This document shows, in pieces, positions 1-5,625 of a DNA stretch of 27,627 bases (position 1 is its first letter; each line of letters opens with the position of its first letter). A program made the position numbers and the translations under genes. Source of the stretch: a virus. The notes under the pieces were generated by a model. It did not search any database. It worked only from the letters and a program-made list of their open reading frames with translations, and was not told the origin of the DNA. The stretch lies in IMG/VR virus record IMGVR_UViG_3300022890_000089, positions 1 to 27,627 of that record; one strand, given 5' to 3'.

Positions 1-319
1 TTGGCAATTTTTGCCTCAATGTTGTTCTAATAAAAGGGTTTGGTCTATTTCCGGGGTGTTTTATCATTTTCATTGGATGTTTTGCTCCTTTCCAGCTTAA
101 TGCCTTTTTGTTTTTTGGCTTAATAATATGTGGAAGTGTGCCAAATTCGACAAATTTACCATAATTGGCCATTGTAATTACTAAACCATTTTTATTTGAC
201 TTGATTTTTATAGAATTTCTTAATCGTCCAGTATCTGCTGGTGTCTTAATTTTTAACTCTCCGGCTAATTCTATGGCTATTCCCGGCATTGCTTTATCTA
301 AAATTTTATTAATTTCCAC
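1..319 (-). CDS. HK97 gp10-like tail-completion (neck) protein, C-terminus cut by window edge
   Basis: Translation from the GTG at 319 gives about 106 residues and stays open to base 1, so the C-terminus is missing. The pattern TPADTGRLRNS near residue 32, followed by YGKFVEFGT and later GNRPNPFIR, is characteristic of the HK97 gp10-like family, which completes the tail or joins it to the head. The start is chosen because GGAG lies seven bases upstream of the GTG, and the frame upstream closes at the stop of the 41-residue gene. Position after connector and head-closure genes is where this family normally sits. Identification is good; the exact start is less certain. Confidence 0.85.
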   Translation of the reverse strand, partial: MEINKILDKAMPGIAIELAGELKIKTPADTGRLRNSIKIKSNKNGLVITMANYGKFVEFGTLPHIIKPKNKKALSWKGAKHPMKMIKHPGNRPNPFIRTTLRQKLP

Positions 320-352
320 TTGGATACTCCGTCTCTTGACATTAAAAATAGT

Positions 353-478
353 CTATTCCGCTTTATATTCTTTATTAAACACTTTTTGCCCAAGCTTTAA
401 CTGTAGTAATTTTATTAAAACACCAATAGTCATACAAATAAATAAAGTGTCTTGAACCGATAAGAATTTCTCGATCAT
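353..478 (-). CDS. 41-residue predicted membrane peptide
   Basis: ATG at 478 overlaps the stop of the preceding 150-residue gene as ATGA, so translation is probably coupled. Residues 12 to 32 are largely hydrophobic (LFICMTIGVLI) and could form one membrane helix, followed by a basic tail. Family not recognised. It is the last gene of a small cassette between head-closure and tail-completion genes. Its final codons contain a copy of the late-type promoter motif. Confidence 0.55.
   Translation of the reverse strand: MIEKFLSVQDTLFICMTIGVLIKLLQLKLGQKVFNKEYKAE
361..379 (-). promoter_or_regulatory. Late-type promoter-like element inside the end of the 41-residue gene
   Basis: The minus strand reads TTTAATAAAGAATATAAAG, identical over 19 bases to the elements before the protease and tail-fibre operons. 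It lies 42 bases upstream of the GTG of the gp10-like gene and could restart structural transcription after the inserted cassette. It also encodes residues of the 41-residue peptide, so chance similarity cannot be excluded. Confidence 0.4.
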
Positions 479-927
479 ACAACCTCGCTCCCATCTTTAT
501 ATCTTGCATCTTTAACTTCTCCTATTGGATATAGGCACATAATAAAGTGATTTCCTTTTTTACGTTCTTCTTCTATTAATCCACTTGATTCTTTAAATTC
601 CATTTGTTTTATTTGAGGAAAAAATCTTCTTAACCATTTAAATATCTTCATCATTTTGTTTTTAATTCCCATGCCTGATTGTTTTTTTCCAGTCCAACTA
701 CCATCTTTTAAATCAAATTGTTCATTTAAACACAAATCTTTAATGTCTTTCATAAATTCTTCATCTCCACATTCATTTATACCAAAATGATATAATTTTA
801 TTTCCCTTAATCTTACCTTAGCTTTTCCATTTTTGTATGTTTTACCATGCCAGAACTTTTCAAATTTATCAAATTGATCAGTGTATCCTTCTGCTAAAAA
901 TATTTTATGCACCATCTTCTTTTCCAT
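475..927 (-). CDS. Conserved-looking protein of unknown function, 150 residues
   Basis: No family recognised. The protein is soluble and basic in the middle (about residues 80 to 105, rich in Lys/Arg and aromatics, IFKWLRRFFPQIKQ) and ends with a predicted strand near FIMCLYPIG. The first ATG at 927 overlaps the zinc-ribbon gene by 23 bases. A second in-frame ATG at 915 would shorten it by four residues and is an equally good start. It is the largest gene of the 353-1143 cassette, which has its own early-type promoter, so it may act on the host rather than in the virion. That role is inference only. Confidence 0.7.
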   Translation of the reverse strand: MEKKMVHKIFLAEGYTDQFDKFEKFWHGKTYKNGKAKVRLREIKLYHFGINECGDEEFMKDIKDLCLNEQFDLKDGSWTGKKQSGMGIKNKMMKIFKWLRRFFPQIKQMEFKESSGLIEEERKKGNHFIMCLYPIGEVKDARYKDGSEVV

Positions 928-1039
928 ATTTTATTATTTGGGCTCTTTTTTTATCTGAATGAGTATAACCGCACTTTTCGCATCTTAATTCTATTTCTCC
1001 TCTAATTCTTGTGCTATTGCACACCGGACATTTTTTCAT
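905..1039 (-). CDS. Small zinc-ribbon protein
   Basis: With ATG at 1039 the product is 44 residues, starting MKKCPVCNST and carrying a second pair, CEKCGY, so two CxxC knuckles form a classic zinc ribbon, followed by a basic tail. The frame is open upstream to 1120, but 1039 is preferred because it overlaps the stop of the preceding 35-residue gene as ATGA and because the longer form would extend through a membrane-peptide gene. It may bind nucleic acid or a protein partner; the specific role is unknown. Confidence 0.65.
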   Translation of the reverse strand: MKKCPVCNSTRIRGEIELRCEKCGYTHSDKKRAQIIKYGKEDGA

Positions 1040-1143
1040 TTTTTCTCTGCAAGTTTCAATATTATATAGACGATTGCTGCTGGATAAAAAAATATTATCC
1101 AAAATATTAACCAAAACCAACTAAACCATTTTTTATTTTTCAT
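1036..1143 (-). CDS. 35-residue single-span membrane peptide
   Basis: ATG at 1143 lies about 25 bases downstream of a TATA-like box, giving a leaderless start. After a short basic N-terminus (MKNKKW) residues 6 to 29 are almost wholly aromatic or aliphatic (FWLIFWIIFFY), a clear membrane segment, followed by a basic end. The stop TGA overlaps the next ATG. Too short to assign to a family. First gene of the 353-1143 cassette. Confidence 0.6.
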   Translation of the reverse strand: MKNKKWFSWFWLIFWIIFFYPAAIVYIILKLAEKK

Positions 1144-1164
1144 ATAATCTAATATTAATTAATA

Positions 1165-1180
1165 TTTATAAATGTTTCTA
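1165..1180 (-). promoter_or_regulatory. Early-type (BRE/TATA-like) promoter of the 1143-353 cassette
   Basis: The minus strand reads TAGAAACATTTATAAA, the full consensus. The ATG at 1143 is about 25 bases from the TATA centre. The first three bases, TAG (1180-1178), are the stop codon of the head-closure gene. Confidence 0.7.
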
Positions 1181-1528
1181 TATTTCAAAAAGTAAAACTG
1201 TATAAAAGATTGCGTTTGCTCCAAAGAATCGCTTGCTTATTGTATCTACTCTATATGTAGCAGAGTTTAATGTTACTTTATCGTTTTTATTTAATGTTAC
1301 AGACGGATTAATAAACATTCTAGCATCTGCACCTTCAGAAAGCCCACTTTTATTAAAATCATATTTTTTGTTTGCATTCTCGAAAACACAAGAAAATGTA
1401 GTTGTAGCAGCATCAGTATAAACCTTTTCTCCTGTTATATTATGAATTGATGTTGTGACTGGAGTTCGTGTGGCTGTTTGCCCGTGATCACCAAGCGGTC
1501 CATTTGTAAAATCTGCACTAGTTACCAT
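1178..1528 (-). CDS. Probable head-closure / head-tail adaptor protein
   Basis: A 116-residue protein whose ATG overlaps the connector stop by one base (TAATG). It has a Gly/Thr-rich start, a central Asp/Asn-rich region and a C-terminal beta stretch (TYRVDTISKRFF...FYTVLLFEI) typical of small SPP1 gp16-like closure proteins that plug the portal after packaging. The assignment rests mainly on size and gene order: connector before, gp10-like protein after. Its TAG stop is the first part of the next promoter. Confidence 0.55.
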   Translation of the reverse strand: MVTSADFTNGPLGDHGQTATRTPVTTSIHNITGEKVYTDAATTTFSCVFENANKKYDFNKSGLSEGADARMFINPSVTLNKNDKVTLNSATYRVDTISKRFFGANAIFYTVLLFEI

Positions 1529-2352
1529 TATGTTAATATTGCCGGGAATGGTCTGACTTTTGATAAAATATCCTTTTTCTCGGAAACTAACTGGTTTATT
1601 GTTTCTCTGAATTGAGTGTATGGCTCCCCCTTTTGAACTTGAAATTCTCCCATTGTATATCCTACAATATCATCGTATGATTGGCCAACCGCTCTAGTTA
1701 CTGCCGCGATTCCAACTGCAATTTTCATTAATCTTTTTATAATACTTGGAACTACCATCAAATGGATTATGCTTCCAGATGAATGCGTTTGGCTTAATTG
1801 GTCTACTGTTATCTCATCTGTGCCTGTTGCTGTAATTTTTGCTACTTCCCTATGTTTGTCTGTTCCGAATATTTCTATAAAATCTCCTATTGCGAATCCT
1901 GTCTCATCTAAAACACTTAATGCAATACTTGTTCCTGCTATACTTGCCGCGTCTGTGCTTGTTGATGTTAGTCTGTCCCATTCTACAGTTCCATATAAAT
2001 ATTTAATAACCACGCCCTCTCTAACACTTGTAAAAACTGATGTTTCCGCGCTATTGACTAAAATTATTTGTCCTGATTTTTTATAATATAAATTGGAAAC
2101 AGATAAAGACACATCGTTTGATTCTAAGCTTCGAACTCCTAAAAGTGGCCCTCTTCTTGTAAAAATTAAATTTCTAGCATTTCCATCTAAAACATCAATC
2201 TCTTCGACTGGTGTGTAAGATGTATTTAAATATCTCTCAATTTGATATTCTACATCTTCAATTAAATCTGTCATGTCTGGATCATCAATTAACGTGACAT
2301 CAATACCACTTACAACTCTTGCATCTGCAACCGATATAAATCTTATGGCCAT
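1528..2352 (-). CDS. Head-tail connector protein with an inserted beta domain
   Basis: The N-terminal part (VADARVVSGIDVTLIDDPDM then ERYLNTSYTPVEEI) resembles the helical head-tail connector family (HK97 gp6 / SPP1 gp15 type), which forms the ring beneath the portal. At 274 residues it is longer than the usual 100 to 150. Residues about 135 to 200 form a Thr/Ile-rich beta module (GDFIEIFGTDKHREVAKI), followed by a return to helical sequence (IIKRLMKIAVGIAAV). This looks like a domain inserted in the connector. Starts one base into the stop of the preceding gene. Confidence 0.65.
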   Translation of the reverse strand: MAIRFISVADARVVSGIDVTLIDDPDMTDLIEDVEYQIERYLNTSYTPVEEIDVLDGNARNLIFTRRGPLLGVRSLESNDVSLSVSNLYYKKSGQIILVNSAETSVFTSVREGVVIKYLYGTVEWDRLTSTSTDAASIAGTSIALSVLDETGFAIGDFIEIFGTDKHREVAKITATGTDEITVDQLSQTHSSGSIIHLMVVPSIIKRLMKIAVGIAAVTRAVGQSYDDIVGYTMGEFQVQKGEPYTQFRETINQLVSEKKDILSKVRPFPAILT

Positions 2353-2606
2353 TATTTCTTCCTCTTAACAACTTTTTTCTTTGCTTTTTTAAGTTTAGAT
2401 TTTTTCTCTTGTAAAACTTTAGTCTCTACTTTTACTTTATGAATTTTAGATTCGAATGCTTTTAATCCTATAATTTTTGCAGATTTAGAGGCTTCGCTAG
2501 GTAAATCTTTGGTTTCTTTCGCTTTTAATAAAACATGGCCTACAAAGCCGTTTTCTCGTTTAAAAGATACTATTTTGTCTTTTTCTGATGTGTTTGTGAA
2601 TTTCAT
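2352..2606 (-). CDS. Small lysine-rich protein in the head cluster, function unknown
   Basis: 84 residues, beginning MKFTNTSEKDKIVSFKR, a short beta-like region with VGHVLLKAKET, and ending in a very basic tail (KKSKLKKAKKKVVKRKK). A strong AGGAGG stands seven bases before the ATG. Position between capsid and connector genes suggests a minor virion or assembly protein. The basic tail could contact packaged DNA, but this is inference. Confidence 0.6.
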   Translation of the reverse strand: MKFTNTSEKDKIVSFKRENGFVGHVLLKAKETKDLPSEASKSAKIIGLKAFESKIHKVKVETKVLQEKKSKLKKAKKKVVKRKK

Positions 2607-2645
2607 TTGTTTCCTCCTGTTCTTTCTGTTGTCACCTGTTTTTGT

Positions 2646-2670
2646 TTAAATAAAAAAATAAAAAAATAAT
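2646..2670 (-). terminator. T-rich terminator after the second small virion gene
   Basis: Just after the stop at 2678 the minus strand has two T7 runs separated by single A residues, without a strong hairpin. This form fits archaeal intrinsic termination. The downstream gene has its own strong ribosome site, so partial read-through is likely. Confidence 0.45.
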
Positions 2671-2677
2671 AATTTGT

Positions 2678-3028
2678 TTAACTTAATGTTACTGATCCAA
2701 TGTTCTCAACAACTACCCATCTACTTGCGCTTATTCCGAATAAAACTAAAGTTTCTTCAGCCGCATCAAATGTAGCAGTTGAGTTTGAACCATTATAGTC
2801 TCCAGCTGTACAAACTACAGTATGACCTGCTGTTCCTGCATCAGTTTGAGTAATTACTAAAAATTTACCCGCTTCTGGTGCTGCGATTGTTGCTTCAATT
2901 TTAGTTGTGTTATTTAACTCAACGTATGATGCATCATCTGGAATTACTGCTGCTCCACTATCTACAATCTCGTAAGTATCAATTTTAAGTTTCCCAACAA
3001 GTTTGTTTGTTTCTCCAAAGTTTGTCAT
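2678..3028 (-). CDS. Small beta-rich virion protein, probable capsid decoration or head fibre
   Basis: 116 residues, dominated by Ala, Thr, Val and Gly, with a repeated strand-turn pattern (IEATIAAPEAGKFLVITQTD, then SASRWVVVENIGSVTL). The C-terminal half resembles modules found at the ends of phage fibre proteins. It follows the capsid gene and another small beta protein, and is closed by a T-rich terminator, as expected for an abundant capsid-surface protein. No exact family assigned. Confidence 0.55.
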   Translation of the reverse strand: MTNFGETNKLVGKLKIDTYEIVDSGAAVIPDDASYVELNNTTKIEATIAAPEAGKFLVITQTDAGTAGHTVVCTAGDYNGSNSTATFDAAEETLVLFGISASRWVVVENIGSVTLS

Positions 3029-3044
3029 TTTAATTTAATGAAAA

Positions 3045-3341
3045 CTAATAGCCGTAAACGAAATAAACTCGTCTTTTGTCTGAAACTGTTGATCCGCCGA
3101 TAGTGATTGTTAAATCTCCACTTGAAACTGCTGTAGTTGGTGCTTCCGCAACAACAACTGAACCGTCAGTTGTATGAATAAATCCTTCTACCGCTAATAA
3201 CGTACTGATTCCGTAATCTGATAAGTCTAAAACTACTGTGTCTGCTGTGTCAGCAGTTGATGCAGTTCTAACTACGATCATTTTTCTGCCAGCGTTTGGC
3301 ATTGCTTCAACAAATGTTGATCCGCTTGATATATCTCCCAT
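3045..3341 (-). CDS. Small virion protein, probable capsid decoration protein
   Basis: 98 residues, rich in Ser, Thr, Val and Asp, with strands such as MIVVRTAS, TVVLDLSDYG and LTITIGG. It begins with a flexible MGDISSGSTFVEA. AGGAG lies upstream of the ATG. Being directly downstream of the major capsid gene, a decoration or stabilising role is the usual one, but there is no family-level evidence. Confidence 0.55.
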   Translation of the reverse strand: MGDISSGSTFVEAMPNAGRKMIVVRTASTADTADTVVLDLSDYGISTLLAVEGFIHTTDGSVVVAEAPTTAVSSGDLTITIGGSTVSDKRRVYFVYGY

Positions 3342-3371
3342 GTTTTCTTTTTCTCCTGTTTAATTTTTGTT

Positions 3372-3430
3372 AGGGGTTAAACCCCTCTTCCGGTCTGATT
3401 TAAATAAAAATAAAAAAAATAATAATTAGC
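3372..3430 (-). terminator. T-rich terminator and short hairpin after the capsid gene
   Basis: Immediately after the capsid stop, the minus strand carries T8 and T5 runs separated by single A residues (about 3402-3419). Further downstream is the perfect palindrome AGGGGTTTAACCCCT (3372-3386). The T-runs come before the hairpin in the transcript, so this is not a bacterial-type arrangement. The hairpin may protect the 5' end of the following messages. Confidence 0.45.
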
Positions 3431-3431
3431 T

Positions 3432-4583
3432 TTAAGCTATATTTACGATGCTTGCATTGAACTCAGGCGCTCTCATGATTAAACACTCGTATATCTTAAG
3501 ATAAAACTTTCTACTATCATTAACTTGCGCTAATAATTGGTAAGTCATATCTAATAATACTCGCATTTCAATCCAATCCATATCTAAGAAATAGATACTT
3601 CTTGCTGCTGCTGTGTCATCTAAATACATACTTGGTATAACCGGTATATCTCCTACAATTGTCATTAAGACTACTTGCGATGATATTCCGAAACCTAGTG
3701 AAACCCTCATGTCTGCTGGTGACATCCTAAAAGAATCAATCATGATTTTTCTAAGAGCTATTAAGGCACTTGTTGATGCGATAGCCAAGTTTGGTCTACC
3801 TCCATCATTAAATGCGTCTCTAACTGCACCTTCAACATTGTCCCACGTTAATGCAGCTCCAGATAAGTCTGTTTGATTTGTTGTACTCTGTAAAGTAACA
3901 ATACCGTCAAACTCTGAACCGTCAGGTCCAGAACCTACTGAGGTTGTTGCATTTCCGTTGATAATCAAGTTTTCTTCAAGTTCCTTTAATGCTCTAGCTG
4001 CCAATAAAACTTCCTGTTGCATTGCGTTTGGTGCAGATGCGTCAGAAAATGGGTTGCCATTAACATTTCCGGCTCCGGTTGGATTATATTGCTGTAAAGT
4101 AAAAGCAGGTATTGCTGCTTCAGCTTGTCCAGTAACTCTTCCAACTGAATAAAGATATTTGATTGTTTTACTAACCCTTGCTCTTGTGCTTGCAACATCT
4201 GTTAAAGATGCGTCTTCAATATCTGTAGTAGCTGCACCTTTTGCAGTTACTCTGATATAGTCAGCTGTAGTTCCTTGGTTTGAAACCCTAGGTACTAACT
4301 CTGTCAAAGGAGTAAACTTTCTTGAAATATCAACGATTCGGGAATCTAGGTAAACTGGAATTAATGCATTTCCTGCAGTTCCAGTTCCACCAGTTGATGT
4401 ATTTAATGATTTACACTGAACTCCGTAAGCCGATCCCATCTCTTTCCGCATATCAATACTTTTAAGTTGAGCTCCATAAGTTCTACTTAAACCTGCATGA
4501 TAAGCTTGTTTAGTTGGGAAATTTCCAAATGATTTCGCATATATAGATTCATCGCCATCATAAGTTGCTGTTGATGTTATCAT
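3432..4583 (-). CDS. Major capsid protein, HK97 fold
   Basis: 383 residues. The order of an N-terminal variable arm, IPVYLDSRIVDISRKFTPLTELVPRV, an Ala-rich spine region (LAARALKELEENLIINGN), a downstream NLAIASTSALIALRKIMID and a final beta domain (IPVIPSMYLDD) matches HK97-like major capsid proteins. It directly follows the prohead protease/scaffold gene. The ATG overlaps the protease stop as ATGA and has no clear ribosome site, so translation may depend on coupling. The first 60 or so residues may be removed during maturation, though no cleavage site can be read with confidence. Confidence 0.9.
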   Translation of the reverse strand: MITSTATYDGDESIYAKSFGNFPTKQAYHAGLSRTYGAQLKSIDMRKEMGSAYGVQCKSLNTSTGGTGTAGNALIPVYLDSRIVDISRKFTPLTELVPRVSNQGTTADYIRVTAKGAATTDIEDASLTDVASTRARVSKTIKYLYSVGRVTGQAEAAIPAFTLQQYNPTGAGNVNGNPFSDASAPNAMQQEVLLAARALKELEENLIINGNATTSVGSGPDGSEFDGIVTLQSTTNQTDLSGAALTWDNVEGAVRDAFNDGGRPNLAIASTSALIALRKIMIDSFRMSPADMRVSLGFGISSQVVLMTIVGDIPVIPSMYLDDTAAARSIYFLDMDWIEMRVLLDMTYQLLAQVNDSRKFYLKIYECLIMRAPEFNASIVNIA

Positions 4584-4936
4584 AATAATTGGTCTAATGG
4601 TTGAGACTTTTTCTCAGTATGAAGATTACCTAAATTTTTATTTTCAACTATTACTTTTGAGTTTGCTTTCACTTCAGGGGCTTTAACATCTTCTAATGTT
4701 TGAATCCTGTTTTGTAAAGATTTAATCTCTTTAAGTATGTTAGCACTTGATTCAGTTTCTGCAGGTTCTTCAGATTCTAAAACTTCTTCAGATTTCTCTG
4801 GTTCTTTTTTAGGCTCTTCAGTTTCTTTAGATTCTTCTACCTTAGTAGGTTCAACTACTTCGGCTACAGATTCCTTAGATTCCTGTGTTTCCGCTGGTGC
4901 TTCCGGTTGAGTTTGGATAATTTCTTCGTTACTCAT
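4580..4936 (-). CDS. Nested scaffold protein, in-frame internal start within the protease gene
   Basis: An in-frame ATG at residue 213 of the protease is preceded by GGAGG with eight bases of spacing, a better site than most in the window. It would produce a 118-residue acidic, coiled-coil scaffold beginning MSNEEIIQTQ. The arrangement is like lambda C/Nu3, where the scaffold is made from an internal start in the protease gene. The boundary coincides with the end of the protease domain, which supports it. Confidence 0.7.
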   Translation of the reverse strand: MSNEEIIQTQPEAPAETQESKESVAEVVEPTKVEESKETEEPKKEPEKSEEVLESEEPAETESSANILKEIKSLQNRIQTLEDVKAPEVKANSKVIVENKNLGNLHTEKKSQPLDQLL

Positions 4937-5572
4937 TAAATTTTCCTCCGTTTTTAATTTAATTATTTTATGTCCCTTAGGGGATAAATCTGATTTGACT
5001 TCTAGTTTTTCTTTGTCGCATTTCTTTATTTCTTCTTCATATGCGTCCATACTTTTCATAAAAACTTTTACTATTTCTGCTTTAGTATTTACTGGATTAC
5101 CTGTTAGTGCTACGTTTAAAAGTCTAACATCATTTAATGATCTTATTTCTTCTTGGCCATCTGAGATTGTTTTAACATCTGTTGGTATATATGCAATACT
5201 AAAAGCATCTAAGAACTTTTGTTCAATACTACCTTTTATTTCTTGAAATTTAGAATGGAATTTGTTAATAACTGCTTTAACTCTTAATCCTTTAGAATCG
5301 ATTGTCGCGTCTATTATTCGGCCTACTGGTAATTTTGTTTTATTAATCTCTGTTTCAAGTTCTGAATCTCCTCTAAAAGCTTCGTGCTCGTAATCTAATT
5401 TAATATTTCTGTCTAAAATTTGGGATTGCATTGACTTTAAGCATTCGTCTGATACTATATCATTTACTAAATCCTTGTCTTTTGTTGAGATATGCCCCTC
5501 TATGTATAACTCTTGCGACCCCTTTAAATCAACTAAATTGTGATTGATTGGTGTTGTGAATATGAAGCTCAT
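4580..5572 (-). CDS. Prohead protease fused to a scaffold domain
   Basis: Residues 1 to about 190 match caudoviral prohead serine proteases: DYEH gives the catalytic His63, DAFSIAY the nucleophile Ser125, and LLNVALTGNPVN (about 151 to 162) follows as usual in the family. Residues about 213 to 330 are a Glu/Pro-rich low-complexity stretch followed by a coiled coil (ILKEIKSLQNRIQTLED), a typical scaffold. The enzyme matures the capsid by cutting scaffold and capsid arms. The ATG lies about 25 bases from the TATA part of a late-type promoter. An internal start at 4936 probably makes the scaffold alone. Confidence 0.88.
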   Translation of the reverse strand: MSFIFTTPINHNLVDLKGSQELYIEGHISTKDKDLVNDIVSDECLKSMQSQILDRNIKLDYEHEAFRGDSELETEINKTKLPVGRIIDATIDSKGLRVKAVINKFHSKFQEIKGSIEQKFLDAFSIAYIPTDVKTISDGQEEIRSLNDVRLLNVALTGNPVNTKAEIVKVFMKSMDAYEEEIKKCDKEKLEVKSDLSPKGHKIIKLKTEENLMSNEEIIQTQPEAPAETQESKESVAEVVEPTKVEESKETEEPKKEPEKSEEVLESEEPAETESSANILKEIKSLQNRIQTLEDVKAPEVKANSKVIVENKNLGNLHTEKKSQPLDQLL

Positions 5573-5583
5573 ATTATTATATG

Positions 5584-5614
5584 TCTTTTTTCTTTATATT
5601 CTTTATTAAAGTAG
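5584..5614 (-). promoter_or_regulatory. Late-type promoter before the protease/capsid operon
   Basis: A 31-base element identical to 24627-24657. Its core reads TTTAATAAAGAATATAAAG on the minus strand. The palindromic CTTTAATAAAG lies just upstream of a TATA-like box, and the ATG at 5572 is about 25 bases further, consistent with a leaderless late transcript and an activator site. Confidence 0.6.
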
Positions 5615-5625
5615 GTTGTTTTGAA

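Noticed and set aside
165-455. 96-codon plus-strand open frame near the left edge
   Set aside because: It lies opposite the gp10-like and 41-residue genes, which have recognisable family motifs and ribosome sites. The plus frame is a shadow product with no family pattern.
905-1120. Long form of the zinc-ribbon protein (71 residues)
   Set aside because: The first 27 residues are encoded across a better-supported membrane-peptide gene, and the short start shows ATGA coupling.
3986-4198. Second 70-codon frame on the minus strand within the capsid gene
   Set aside because: Out-of-frame Gln/Leu-rich product inside a well-identified capsid gene; a shadow.
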